DNA of 64,000 nt, taken from Pseudomonas viridiflava (GTDB taxonomy: Bacteria > Pseudomonadota > Gammaproteobacteria > Pseudomonadales > Pseudomonadaceae). The notes beneath the pieces were generated by a model. That model did no database searches, was not told the origin of the DNA, and saw only the letters and a list, made by a program, of their open reading frames with translations. Positions 37,849 to 46,533 of this stretch are shown piece by piece. The number at the start of each line of letters is the position of its first letter. Within the stretch, counting starts at the first letter, position 1. The DNA is taken from positions 124,001 to 188,000 of the forward strand of contig NZ_UUIS01000025.1 in NCBI RefSeq assembly GCF_900589395.1. Reading direction: 5' to 3'. The position numbers and the translations under genes were made by a program.

Positions 37849-38717
37849 TTGAAACCGGCAAACTGCAAATAAGAGTCGGTTATTTGACCACCCCACAGCA
37901 AAGCGATCCACCCCGCAATCGCCAGATAAGGACCAAAAGGCATCGGTGCACCGCCTTCAAGCCGGCGCACCCGCAACAGAATCACCCCCAGCACCGCCCC
38001 GACCACCGATGACAGCAGAATGGTCAGCGGCAACACCTGCCAGCCGCCCCAGGCCCCGAGCATGGCCAGCAACTTGAAATCGCCATAGCCCATGCCCTCC
38101 TTGCCGGTCACCAGCTTGAACAGCCAGAACACCGACCACAACGACAGATAACCCGCCACCGCGCCCCACAACGCATCGTTGAGCGGGGTGAAAATGCCGA
38201 AACTGTTGACGATCAGCCCCAGCCACAGCAGCGGCAATACCAGCGAGTCCGGCAATAACTGGTGATCGACATCGATCATGCTCATTGCCAGCAAGCCCCA
38301 GGTCAGCACCAGCATCGTTGCGGTTTGCCAGCCGAAGCCGAAATGCCAGGCAACAAAGGCCGAAAGCAGGCCACAGGCAAGCTCGACCAGCGGGTAGCGT
38401 TTGCTGATGGGCGCCTGGCAGCCGGAGCAGCGGCCCTTGAGCAGCAGCCAGCTGACGACCGGGAGGTTTTCCCAGGCGCGGATCTTGTGGTTGCACTGCG
38501 GGCAGTGGGAGTGGGGGAGCAGCAGGTTATAGCGCTCGGGCTTGGGAGCGGCGGGGAGCTCGAGGACTTCGCGGGACTGGGCTTGCCAGTCCAGAAGCAT
38601 CATTTTGGGCAGGCGGTGGATGACGACGTTGAGGAAGCTGCCTATCAAGAGGCCTAGGATCAGGGTGGTGGTGATCAGGGCGGTGGGGGAGGTGGCGAGG
38701 AAGTCGAGGAACGTCAT
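37845..38717 (-). CDS. pilD: Prepilin peptidase/N-methyltransferase PilD
   Basis: Inner-membrane aspartic protease that cleaves and N-methylates type IV prepilins and type II pseudopilins. The 290-residue protein has the tetracysteine zinc site in its cytoplasmic loop at 72/75/97/100 and catalytic aspartates at 149 ([11 protein letters not shown]) and 212 (GYGDFKLL). About eight membrane segments. Its substrates in this window are PilA, FimT, FimU, PilV, PilW, PilX and PilE. It is 2 bases downstream of pilC and overlaps coaE. Confidence 0.96.
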   Translation of the reverse strand: MTFLDFLATSPTALITTTLILGLLIGSFLNVVIHRLPKMMLLDWQAQSREVLELPAAPKPERYNLLLPHSHCPQCNHKIRAWENLPVVSWLLLKGRCSGCQAPISKRYPLVELACGLLSAFVAWHFGFGWQTATMLVLTWGLLAMSMIDVDHQLLPDSLVLPLLWLGLIVNSFGIFTPLNDALWGAVAGYLSLWSVFWLFKLVTGKEGMGYGDFKLLAMLGAWGGWQVLPLTILLSSVVGAVLGVILLRVRRLEGGAPMPFGPYLAIAGWIALLWGGQITDSYLQFAGFK

Positions 38718-38719
38718 GG

Positions 38720-39937
38720 TTAGACGACTGCCCCGAGCTTGAAGATCGGCAGGTACATGGCGATGACCAGGCCGCCGACGATGACGCCGAGGACAGCCAT
38801 GATTAATGGCTCCATTAGGGTCGTGAGGGTACTGACCATGTTGTCGACTTCTTCTTCGTAAAAGCTGGCGACCTTATCGAGCATTGTGTCCAAAGCACCA
38901 GATTCCTCTCCGATGGCCGTCATCTGGATAGCCAGGCTTGGAAAGACGCCAGTGGAGCGCATGGAAAAGTTGAGCTGCATGCCCGTGGCAACGTCCTGCT
39001 TGACCTTATTCACAGCATTCTTGAACACCACGTTTCCCGTAGCACCTGCCACAGAGTCCAAAGCCTCGACCAAAGGAACACCTGCTGCAAAAGTGGTTGC
39101 CAATGTTCGGGCATAGCGAGCCACGGATGATTTGTAAATCAACGGGCCTATGAGAGGGACTTTCAACAGGAGCCTGTCAACACGGTCGCGAAATTTCTGC
39201 GATTGCTTATAAGCACGCTTGAACAGAAAAAAGCCCACCACGCACATACCAAGAATGGCCAGCCACCATTGCTGAACGATTTCCGATAACCCAATGACCA
39301 TCAAGGTAAAACCGGGCAGCTCTGCGCCAAAGCTCGCAAACACTGACTGGAATTGCGGCACAACTTTGATCAGCAAAATCAGCGAAACAATCAGCGCCAC
39401 GATCAATACTGCAATCGGATAGGTCATGGCTTTTCTGATCTTGGCTTTGAGTGCTTCAGTTTTCTCTTTATAGGTCGCGACACGGTCGAGCAGGCTTTCC
39501 AAGGCGCCGGCTTGCTCACCGGCATCCACCAGGTTGCAGAACAGATCATCGAAATATTCTGGTTTACGTCTCAGTGCCGTGGCAAAACTGTTTCCTGAGG
39601 CCACTTCCTGCTTTAGGTCATTGACCAATGTACGCATGGCCGGTTTTTCGGCACCTTCAGCAATGATGTCAAATGACTGCAGCAGCGGTACGCCGGCTTT
39701 CATCATGGTTGCCATTTGACGAGAGAAAAAGGCTATGTCCAGTGGCTTGATCTTCTTGCCCATACTGAAAAGCGACACAGCCTTTTTCCGCACCTTGGTC
39801 GGATTGATACCCTGTTTACGGAGTTGGGCCTTGATCAAAGCCTGGTTGTGGCCGTTTAACTCACCACTGACCTTGGTGCCTTTGCGGTCGATGCCTTCCC
39901 AGGTGAAGGTGCTGACTTTTACTGCCTTGTTGGCCAT
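38720..39937 (-). CDS. pilC: Type IV pilus inner-membrane platform protein PilC
   Basis: A polytopic platform protein that couples the PilB/PilT motors to pilin assembly. The 405 residues hold two GspF-type domains (about 75-195 and 280-400), with FFSRQMATMMKAGVPLLQSFDI and YARTLATTFAAGVPLVEALDSVA as paired repeats, and three membrane helices. GC content is lower than in the flanking housekeeping genes. It lies 2 bases after pilB and 2 bases before pilD. Confidence 0.95.
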   Translation of the reverse strand: MANKAVKVSTFTWEGIDRKGTKVSGELNGHNQALIKAQLRKQGINPTKVRKKAVSLFSMGKKIKPLDIAFFSRQMATMMKAGVPLLQSFDIIAEGAEKPAMRTLVNDLKQEVASGNSFATALRRKPEYFDDLFCNLVDAGEQAGALESLLDRVATYKEKTEALKAKIRKAMTYPIAVLIVALIVSLILLIKVVPQFQSVFASFGAELPGFTLMVIGLSEIVQQWWLAILGMCVVGFFLFKRAYKQSQKFRDRVDRLLLKVPLIGPLIYKSSVARYARTLATTFAAGVPLVEALDSVAGATGNVVFKNAVNKVKQDVATGMQLNFSMRSTGVFPSLAIQMTAIGEESGALDTMLDKVASFYEEEVDNMVSTLTTLMEPLIMAVLGVIVGGLVIAMYLPIFKLGAVV

Positions 39938-39939
39938 GC

Positions 39940-41637
39940 TTAATCCTTGGTCACCCGGTTGATTTCTTCCAGGCTGGTGATGCCTTGCATGGCCTTGATC
40001 AAGCCAGACGTACGCAGGTCATTGAAGCCGTCCTTGCGCATCTGCTCGGAAATATCCAGGGAGTTACCTTCTTCCATGATGATTCGCTCCAGTTGGGGGG
40101 TTTTCTTCACGACTTCATAAATGCCGACGCGGCCCCGGTAGCCGCCGTTGCAGTGATCGCAGCCGACCGGGGCGTATAGCTTGAACGTGCCAAGATACGC
40201 CTCGGGGAAGCCTTCCTTGAGCAAGGTCTCGTTGGGGATTTCGACTTCTTTCTTACAATGTGGACACAGCTTGCGTGCCAGGCGCTGCGCAATGATCAGA
40301 TTGATCGCCGTGGCAATATTGAATGCGGCGACTCCCATGTGATGCAGGCGTGTCAAGGTTTCGGCGGCGCTGTTGGTGTGCAGGGTCGACAAGACCAAGT
40401 GGCCGGTCTGGGAAGCCTTGATAGCAATCTCGGCGGTTTCCAGGTCTCGGATCTCACCTACCATAATCACATCCGGATCCTGACGCAGGAAGGCGCGCAG
40501 CGCCTGGGTGAAGTCCATGCCTTGGCGGGCGTTCACGTTGACCTGATTGATGCCTTCCAAGTTAATTTCTACCGGGTCTTCTGCAGTAGAAATATTGATA
40601 TTCACCGTGTTGAGAATGTTCAGGCCTGTGTACAGCGACACTGTCTTACCCGAGCCCGTAGGGCCGGTGACCAGAATCATGCCTTGAGGCTGCTTCAGCG
40701 CTTCAAGGTATAAAGCCTTTTGCTCTGGCTCGTAACCCAAGGCGTCAATGCCCATTTGCGCACTGGTCGGGTCGAGAATACGCATGACAATCTTCTCGCC
40801 CCACAAGGTGGGCAAGGTATTCATCCGGAAGTCGATAGCCTTGTTTTGAGAAATTCGAAGCTTGACCCGCCCGTCTTGTGGTTTGCGGCGCTCGGAAATA
40901 TCCAGGCTGGCCATGACCTTCAAACGTGCAGCGATCCTGCTGGCCAGATGAATAGGTGGTTTGGCAGCTTCGTGCAGGATGCCATCGGTCCGGAAGCGTA
41001 CCCGGAAAACTTTTTCGTAGGGCTCAAAATGTAGATCCGAGGAGCCCATGCGAATGGCGTCCAGCAGCATTTTGTTAACAAAGCGCACCACAGGTGCATC
41101 GTCAGCATCATTTTGGCTGGTAAGCGATGTCTCCTTGGCGCTCTCGACGGGCTCTATGTCCAGACCCAAATCCACATCGGCCATTTCTCCGAGCCCACCA
41201 CCGGTATCGAACAATTTGTCGATGGCATCGGAAAGCTTATCGTCTTCGACCAGAATGGCTTCGGTATTGAGGCCGGTGCTGAACTGAATATCTGTAACCG
41301 CTTGGTGATTGGTCGGGTCCGAAACACCTATAAACAGCTTGTTACCACGTCGCCAGAGCGGCATGGCATGATGCTGGCGAACCAATTTCTCGCTGACAAG
41401 CCCCTTGGGCTGGCTCTCCTTATCCAGGCTGCTAAGGTCGAAAAAAGGTACGCCAAACTGGTCAGAGGCGACTTCAGCCAGCGTCAGGCTTTTGACCAAG
41501 CGGTTCTGAACCAGATAGCTAACTAACGAAATTTTGTCACGGCGCGCCTGTTGGTAGGCCTGCTGAGCAGATTTTTCAGTTAACAGCTCGGACACGACCA
41601 ATTGCTTGACCAGGCCGGTAAGGACGACATCAGACAT
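39940..41637 (-). CDS. pilB: Type IV pilus extension ATPase PilB
   Basis: Hexameric cytoplasmic ATPase that powers pilus extension. The 565-residue protein has a MshEN-type N-domain, Walker A GPTGSGKT at 325-332, an Asp box, Walker B RQDPDVIMVGEIRD and a zinc tetracysteine motif (CPHC, CDHC). The start at 41637 gives MSDVVLTGLVKQL; the open frame continues upstream through the pilA regulatory region but without homology. First gene of pilB-pilC-pilD-coaE-yacG and divergent from pilA. Confidence 0.96.
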   Translation of the reverse strand: MSDVVLTGLVKQLVVSELLTEKSAQQAYQQARRDKISLVSYLVQNRLVKSLTLAEVASDQFGVPFFDLSSLDKESQPKGLVSEKLVRQHHAMPLWRRGNKLFIGVSDPTNHQAVTDIQFSTGLNTEAILVEDDKLSDAIDKLFDTGGGLGEMADVDLGLDIEPVESAKETSLTSQNDADDAPVVRFVNKMLLDAIRMGSSDLHFEPYEKVFRVRFRTDGILHEAAKPPIHLASRIAARLKVMASLDISERRKPQDGRVKLRISQNKAIDFRMNTLPTLWGEKIVMRILDPTSAQMGIDALGYEPEQKALYLEALKQPQGMILVTGPTGSGKTVSLYTGLNILNTVNINISTAEDPVEINLEGINQVNVNARQGMDFTQALRAFLRQDPDVIMVGEIRDLETAEIAIKASQTGHLVLSTLHTNSAAETLTRLHHMGVAAFNIATAINLIIAQRLARKLCPHCKKEVEIPNETLLKEGFPEAYLGTFKLYAPVGCDHCNGGYRGRVGIYEVVKKTPQLERIIMEEGNSLDISEQMRKDGFNDLRTSGLIKAMQGITSLEEINRVTKD

Positions 41638-41709
41638 AAAACCACCACCTACAGACAGTGGGACGGTTATAGCGTAGTCGGGCGATGCTGCCAAATGAGG
41701 ATGTGGTAT

Positions 41710-41726
41710 GTGACAGAAAATGTCAC
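41710..41726. promoter_or_regulatory. Probable PilR-binding palindrome upstream of pilA
   Basis: GTGACAGAAAATGTCAC is an inverted repeat of TGTCAC half-sites about 73 bases before the sigma54 element. PilR is reported to bind TGTC-containing sites upstream of pilA. The site lies in the shared pilB/pilA intergenic region. Confidence 0.65.
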
Positions 41727-41798
41727 TTTCTACGAAATTTAAGGGTGATGGCGGCTGGTACGCCCAGCGAATAGTAATCGGAGCGGTCGTTAAAACTT

Positions 41799-41814
41799 TG
41801 GCATGGCTTGTGCT
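41799..41814 (+). promoter_or_regulatory. Sigma54 promoter of pilA
   Basis: TGGCATGGCTTGTGCT has GG at -24 and GC at -12 with correct spacing and matches TGGCAC-N5-TTGCW at all invariant bases. Transcription should start near 41825, about 35 bases before the pilA ATG. PilR, encoded at 19296-20636, is the expected activator. Confidence 0.82.
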
Positions 41815-41859
41815 GGACCTTCGGGTAAGGGCTAAACCTTGACGTTTGGAGATGCAGAA

Positions 41860-42255
41860 ATGAGTGCGCAAAAAGGCTTCACATTGATCGAGCTGATGAT
41901 TGTCGTTGCAATCATTGGTATTTTGGCTGCGGTTGCCATTCCGTCCTACCAAAATTACACGTTGCGAGCACAGGCCTCTGCGGCGCTCGCCTCAATGGAT
42001 TCCGCTAAGCTTGCGGTAGCAGAGAACTTTAACAACGGCGCGGTCTCGGGAAGCTCAGCACTGTGCACCGGGGTTGCAGTGACAAGTGCGACGTGTTCTG
42101 CAGGTACACTTAATGCTGCTGTCCTCGCTTCTGGTTTGACATTGGTTCAGCTTATTCCAGATTTTACTAATGCCACAACTACAGGCGGTTCAATAACTTG
42201 GAGTTGCAAAGTTTCGCCAGCAAAAGCAGCACCGAGTAGCTGTACTGGATCTTAA
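41860..42255 (+). CDS. pilA: Type IVa major pilin PilA
   Basis: Main subunit of the pilus. The 131-residue prepilin has leader MSAQKG and mature start [22 protein letters not shown] (Glu at 5). Four cysteines lie at 69, 79, 116 and 128; the 116-128 pair forms the C-terminal disulfide loop. The chain ends CTGS, with serine as the last residue, as in P. aeruginosa group I pilins glycosylated there. The ATG at 41860 follows GGAGA; an in-frame TTG 21 bases upstream is not used. Expressed from a sigma54 promoter. GC is lower than the surroundings. Confidence 0.95.
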   Translation: MSAQKGFTLIELMIVVAIIGILAAVAIPSYQNYTLRAQASAALASMDSAKLAVAENFNNGAVSGSSALCTGVAVTSATCSAGTLNAAVLASGLTLVQLIPDFTNATTTGGSITWSCKVSPAKAAPSSCTGS

Positions 42256-42265
42256 GATTAAAGTG

Positions 42266-42292
42266 TAGAAAGGCGCTTTTAGTGCCTTTCTA
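42266..42292 (+). terminator. Stem-loop between pilA and the ligase gene
   Basis: TAGAAAGGC...GCCTTTCTA is a perfect 9-bp stem followed by TATTATTT. It would stop most pilA transcripts and allow low read-through into the ligase gene, which suits a very abundant pilin and a scarce membrane enzyme. Confidence 0.75.
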
Positions 42293-42321
42293 TATTATTT
42301 GGTAAGGTCGGAATGTAAGCT

Positions 42322-43752
42322 ATGGTTAGTGGAGGTTTGTTCTTCCTAGTCTGCTTCGCGGTTATGACCGTGGCTGCATGCTTTTTTGAGTTGTCAGGGC
42401 ACGATAATCAACGCGTTGCAGAGTTGATCGTTGGTTGTGTCTCAATAGTTTTGTTGTTAGTTTTTTCTAACAAGAAGCGTTTGGTTGTTTTTTTTGATAT
42501 CCGCTCCAAAGTGCTAATTTTTGCTGTTTTTTTGGGTGGGGTTATATCCAGCTCCTTTTCAAAGCAACCTATGTGGGCCTTCACCGAGCTGTCAGTGCTT
42601 TTACTCTGTTGCGGCGTTGCCATGGCTTTTGCCCAACAAAGGTTTCGTTGTGATGCTGGGCTCGATGTACTGCTTTTCGGGTTTGTAGTATTTATCTGCA
42701 CTATAAAAACTGTTCAGTTTTTTTCTTCGGTTGTTGCCGCCTTTTTGACATCTGCTTTGGTGATTGATACAGATCTATTGCTAGATGGTTTTTCCAACAA
42801 GCGTTTCTATGGCCAATTCCAGACCTTCACGTTGCCGCTTCTAGCATTGCCGTTGTTATTGCCTGGACGCCGGTCAAGCAAGGCCTTGCTATTCGGCTTA
42901 CTCACCTGTTGGTGGTTAATTGCAGTGACCGGAGGTACGCGCGGCACTTGGCTGGGTATGTCTGCGAGTGTAGCTATTGCGTTTAGTCTGGGGCGGACTG
43001 GGCGATCTTGGGTAGCTTGGCAACTGGCGGCTGCTGCGCTAGGAATACTGTTGTTCATAGGTATCTTCAGTCTGTTACCAGCCTGGCTGGGCATGAGCGT
43101 TGATAACTTTGCTGGCGACCGACTTAGTACCTCGTTATCGGCACGTGAAATCCTCTGGCAGCAAGCCTGGAGCATGATAAAAGAGCGTCCGTTGCTAGGA
43201 TTCGGTCCTATGCATTTTGCCGATATTTGGAATGCTGTAGGTGCTCACCCACATCAGGCTATTCTGCAATGGGCCAGCGAATGGGGTGTCCCCTCGACTT
43301 TACTTGTGATGGGGCTGGCCTTTCATGGATTACTTGCTACGTGGAAACTGCAACGTAAGCGTGCTCTTTCCAGTGAGCCCGCTGATCTGCTGCGGTTGTG
43401 TTTGCTTACCAGTCTGGTTGGTGCGCTAGCGCAGGCAATGGTCGACGGAGTCATTGTCATGCCTTACTCGCAACTATGGTTGGCACTGGTTGTAGGCTGG
43501 TTGTTGGCTTTGCATGAGTGGCGAACGCCACTGCGCCCGGTCGGTCCGATTGTCAGTGAATTATGGCTTGCCAGTTTGATACTGGCCGCTGGAGTTCTAC
43601 TTTACACCATCGTTCGAGATTTCCCTCAAACTGAGACACGCGAACAGCAGTTTGCCCAGACGTTCGGTGGCCGCTATCTTCCGCGTTTCTGGATGCAGGG
43701 TGTGATTGCACTACCAGACCAAAAAAATAGGCAGGTTTCCCCCGTGCGCTAA
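42322..43752 (+). CDS. tfpO: O-antigen ligase/Wzy_C family membrane protein, probable pilin O-glycan ligase (TfpO/PilO type)
   Basis: A 476-residue inner-membrane protein with about eleven to twelve hydrophobic segments and a large periplasmic loop. The loop contains RLSTSLSAREILWQQAWSMIKERPLLGFGPMHF and AHPHQAILQWASEWG (about 307-320), the Wzy_C signature of oligosaccharide ligases. In P. aeruginosa group I strains a gene of this family directly after pilA attaches an O-antigen unit to the C-terminal serine of pilin; here the position and the pilin's terminal serine both fit. The first 600 bases are strikingly AT-rich, so the gene was probably acquired with pilA. A general polymerase or lipid A ligase role remains possible. 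Confidence 0.78.
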   Translation: MVSGGLFFLVCFAVMTVAACFFELSGHDNQRVAELIVGCVSIVLLLVFSNKKRLVVFFDIRSKVLIFAVFLGGVISSSFSKQPMWAFTELSVLLLCCGVAMAFAQQRFRCDAGLDVLLFGFVVFICTIKTVQFFSSVVAAFLTSALVIDTDLLLDGFSNKRFYGQFQTFTLPLLALPLLLPGRRSSKALLFGLLTCWWLIAVTGGTRGTWLGMSASVAIAFSLGRTGRSWVAWQLAAAALGILLFIGIFSLLPAWLGMSVDNFAGDRLSTSLSAREILWQQAWSMIKERPLLGFGPMHFADIWNAVGAHPHQAILQWASEWGVPSTLLVMGLAFHGLLATWKLQRKRALSSEPADLLRLCLLTSLVGALAQAMVDGVIVMPYSQLWLALVVGWLLALHEWRTPLRPVGPIVSELWLASLILAAGVLLYTIVRDFPQTETREQQFAQTFGGRYLPRFWMQGVIALPDQKNRQVSPVR

Positions 43753-43843
43753 CAAGCAACCCAACGTCGACCCCAGACATCCCCCGCATCCCGCAACCCC
43801 ATACCCTGCGATGACATTCCCCACTCATCCAGGCACTCTTCCC

Positions 43844-44191
43844 ATGTCTCAAAAACCCATCACCGTCCTGCGCGACACCACCCCATTGCCCGTCGTCGAC
43901 GCCTGCAAATGGGAGCGCATCGAAGGCGAGCCGCACACGGTCAACCTCAATGCCTACACCTCCGAAGACGGCTCGAAGATCATGGGTACATGGATCTGCA
44001 CGCCTGGCAAATGGCGCGTGGAGTACGTGAAGTGGGAGTACTGCGATTTCCAGGAAGGCTATTGCATCATCACCCCGGATGGCCAGGAGCCGATTCACTT
44101 GAAGGCCGGTGACAAGTTCATCGTTGAAGTGGGTATGAAAGGCACCTGGGAAGTGGTCGAGACGGTACGCAAGTATTTCGTGTTTGCCTGA
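43844..44191 (+). CDS. Cupin domain protein (DUF861 type)
   Basis: A 115-residue single-domain cupin. The motif GTWICTPGKWRVEYVKWEYCDFQEGYCIITPDG and the later KAGDKFIVEVGMKGTWEVVE match the two cupin motifs of the (S)-ureidoglycine aminohydrolase-like DUF861 group. The sequence has two neighbouring cysteines and few histidines, so metal use is unclear. The ATG at 43844 was chosen over an upstream frame that overlaps the ligase gene. Substrate unknown. GC returns to the chromosomal level here. Confidence 0.82.
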   Translation: MSQKPITVLRDTTPLPVVDACKWERIEGEPHTVNLNAYTSEDGSKIMGTWICTPGKWRVEYVKWEYCDFQEGYCIITPDGQEPIHLKAGDKFIVEVGMKGTWEVVETVRKYFVFA

Positions 44192-44307
44192 CAGGTTTTG
44201 ATTTCAGCTGTTCTTTTCTCCTCACCTTTTTGGTCGCGGCGCAAGCTGTGGCCATTTTTTTGGGTTTGGTTTTTTTTGAGGGGGGTTGGCTTGGGGATAT
44301 TGATTAG

Positions 44308-44424
44308 AGGCTGAAAATTTACGACTGCTGCCTGCGATTGAGCGCTCAGCGTTCATAGAGTTTTATGAAACGCTGAAAATTTACGACTGCTGCGCAGCCG
44401 GTCGCGGGCAGAGCGCGCTCCTAC
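44308..44424. repeat. REPIN-like repeat, copy F (left arm lost)
   Basis: Two copies of GCTGAAAATTTACGACTGCTG (44310 and 44370) and an intact right end CAGCCGGTCGCGGGCAGAGCGCGCTCCTAC. The left GTAGGAGC arm is not recognisable. The rest of the 44192-44668 gap shows no gene; G- and T-rich tracts lie at 44250-44290. Confidence 0.78.
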
Positions 44425-44668
44425 AGCGGTCCGTGTGGTTGTGCGGTAGCGTTGTGTCAGTGACGTGGGTGTGGCATTTCGTGGGCGGGTGGGTGTCGTG
44501 ATTGGTTTCTGTCTGTGCCGCACTCGGATAATTTGTCCGGTGTGGCCCGGGGGTAAGGTGGCGGGGCGTTTTCATTGGCGTTCGCTGGCGTGTGTTAAAC
44601 GTGCGACAGCGTGCAAGGTGCGCCGCTTCGACAGCACTCACCGTCAGAAAAAGAGAAGAACAAGACCC

Positions 44669-46069
44669 ATGATCAGCCCCGACTCCAGCGGTCAATTGGC
44701 GCAAGGCTTCAAGCCGCGTCACGTCACGATGTTATCCATTGCCGGCATCATCGGCGCCGGTCTGTTTGTCGGTTCCGGCCACGCCATTGCCGCCGCCGGC
44801 CCGGCCACGATTCTTTCCTACGCCTGTTCCGGCCTGCTGGTGGTGCTGGTGATGCGCATGCTCGGTGAGATGGCGGTGGCCAATCCCGATACCGGTTCGT
44901 TTTCGACCTACGCCGACCAGGCCATCGGCCCGTGGGCGGGGTTTACCATTGGCTGGCTGTACTGGTGGTTCTGGGTCCTGGTGATTCCCATCGAAGCGCT
45001 GGCGGCCGGGCATGTGCTCAATCAATGGTTTCCACAGGTCGATGCGTGGCTGTTTGCCTTGCTGTCGATCATTCTGCTGGCAGCGACCAACCTGTTCAGT
45101 GTCGCCAAATACGGCGAGTTCGAATTCTGGTTCGCGTTATTCAAGGTCGCGGCGATCATCGGTTTTATCAGCCTGGGCTTTGCCGTGCTGCTGGGCTGGC
45201 TGCCGGGGCGTGAAGCCAGTGGCCTGAGCACGCTGATGGAAAACCACGGTGGCTTTGCGCCCAACGGCTACTCCGCTGTAGTGGGGGCGTTCATTACCGT
45301 GATGTTCAGTTTCATCGGCACTGAGGCGGTGACCATTGCCGCCGCCGAGTCCAGTCATCCGGCCAGGAACATTGCCCGCGCCACACGCTCGGTGATCTGG
45401 CGGATCGGCGTGTTTTATATCCTGTCTGTGTTCGTGATCATTTCCGTGGTGCCCTGGAACGACCCGCAATTGGCGGTGGTGGGGTCGTACCAGCGGGCGC
45501 TGGAGATCATGGACATTCCCTTCGCCAAGTTTCTGGTCGATGTGGTGGTGCTGGTCGCAGTTGGCAGTTGCATGAATTCCTCGATCTACATTTCTTCACG
45601 CATGCTGTATTCGCTGGGCAAGCGCGGTGAAGCACCGGCGGCCGTAAGGGTGACCTCGAACGTCGGCGTGCCGCGCACGGCGGTGTTTGCCAGCACGATT
45701 CTGGGGGCCGTGATCACGGTGGTCAGCTACTTTGCGCCTTCGGGGCTATTCGAGTTTCTGTTGGCCAGCTCCGGCGCCATTGCGTTGCTGGTGTACCTGG
45801 TGATTGCGGTTTCGCAATTGCGCATGCGGCGCATGCTGGTCCGGCAGAACGCCGAGATTGCACTGCCGATGTGGCTGTTTCCGTGGCTGACCTATGCGGT
45901 GATCCTTTTCATCAGTGCCGCGCTGATCGTGATGATGATCACCCCGGAACACCGCGCCGAGATCACCTCGACCATCGGCCTGGCGCTGGTGATCTCGCTG
46001 CTCGGGATTGTCATGGCACGCCGGCATGGACGGCGGGATGAGCCGGGTGGAGTGGCGGAAGGGGCTTGA
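44669..46069 (+). CDS. Amino acid permease, GABA permease (GabP) type
   Basis: A 466-residue amino acid-polyamine-organocation family transporter with 12 predicted membrane helices. The N-terminal FKPRHVTMLSIAGIIGAGLFVGSG is the family substrate-binding region on helix 1. Helix 6 carries FSFIGTEAVTIAAAESSHPARNIARAT. It is most like GABA permease, though the substrate cannot be proved. The ATG at 44669 follows AAGAGAAG. No gabT or gabD gene is close, so it stands alone between repeats. Confidence 0.83.
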   Translation: MISPDSSGQLAQGFKPRHVTMLSIAGIIGAGLFVGSGHAIAAAGPATILSYACSGLLVVLVMRMLGEMAVANPDTGSFSTYADQAIGPWAGFTIGWLYWWFWVLVIPIEALAAGHVLNQWFPQVDAWLFALLSIILLAATNLFSVAKYGEFEFWFALFKVAAIIGFISLGFAVLLGWLPGREASGLSTLMENHGGFAPNGYSAVVGAFITVMFSFIGTEAVTIAAAESSHPARNIARATRSVIWRIGVFYILSVFVIISVVPWNDPQLAVVGSYQRALEIMDIPFAKFLVDVVVLVAVGSCMNSSIYISSRMLYSLGKRGEAPAAVRVTSNVGVPRTAVFASTILGAVITVVSYFAPSGLFEFLLASSGAIALLVYLVIAVSQLRMRRMLVRQNAEIALPMWLFPWLTYAVILFISAALIVMMITPEHRAEITSTIGLALVISLLGIVMARRHGRRDEPGGVAEGA

Positions 46070-46116
46070 TGGGCTGCGCTCATCCTGCTGATCTTGCTGG
46101 ATTTTGATTCACCCTT

Positions 46117-46282
46117 GTAGGAGCGCGCTTGCCCGCGACCGAGTGCGCAGCGCTCGCAAAATCTGCGAAACGCCACAAATTTACGACTGCAAACCCATCA
46201 GGGATCCATGAAACGCCACAATTTTACGACTGCTAACGCAGCCGGTCGCGGTGGTCCGGCATTCCGGCAAGCGCGCTCCTAC
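46117..46282. repeat. REPIN-like repeat, copy G (expanded, insert in right arm)
   Basis: This 166-bp element has left arm GTAGGAGCGCGCTTGCCCGC. The GAAACGCCACAA-ATTTACGACTGC unit appears twice, separated by AACCCATCAGGGATCC. The right arm carries the GGTGGTCCGGCATTCC insert (the reverse complement of the insert in copies A and I) before GGCAAGCGCGCTCCTAC. Confidence 0.86.
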
Positions 46283-46346
46283 TGGGGTCCTGGTTTGCCG
46301 TAAGGGTGTGTGGCGGTCGACGAATCTGCTGTGTCTGTTTCGCCGT

Positions 46347-46533
46347 CATCGCGGGCAGAGCCCCCTCCCACAGGTTCTGTGTTGGCCAGGTGGCGGTGTT
46401 GTGTCAGTGGGAGGCTTCTTGGCGATAGCGTCAGGCAAGTCGACACATCTGCTGCTAACGCCGTCATCGCCGGCAACCGGAGCACCGGTCGGTCTCTGCC
46501 CCAGGTTTTGTTCTGCTGAGCAACGGTGTTGTG
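46347..46533. repeat. Degenerate REP cluster, CCTCCCACAGG class
   Basis: Fragments of the second REP class are mixed here: CATCGCGGGCAGAGCCCCCTCCCACAGGTT, CAGTGGGAGGCTTCTTGGCGATAGC and CCGTCATCGCCGGCAACC. The phrase GTGTTGTGTCAGTG occurs at about 46397 and 46528. No gene is seen between 46070 and 46533. Confidence 0.55.

Noticed and set aside
44192..44668. A longer N-terminus for the GabP-type permease
   Set aside because: The extension would run through the copy F repeat's surroundings, lacks homology, and the ATG at 44669 has its own AAGAGAAG site.
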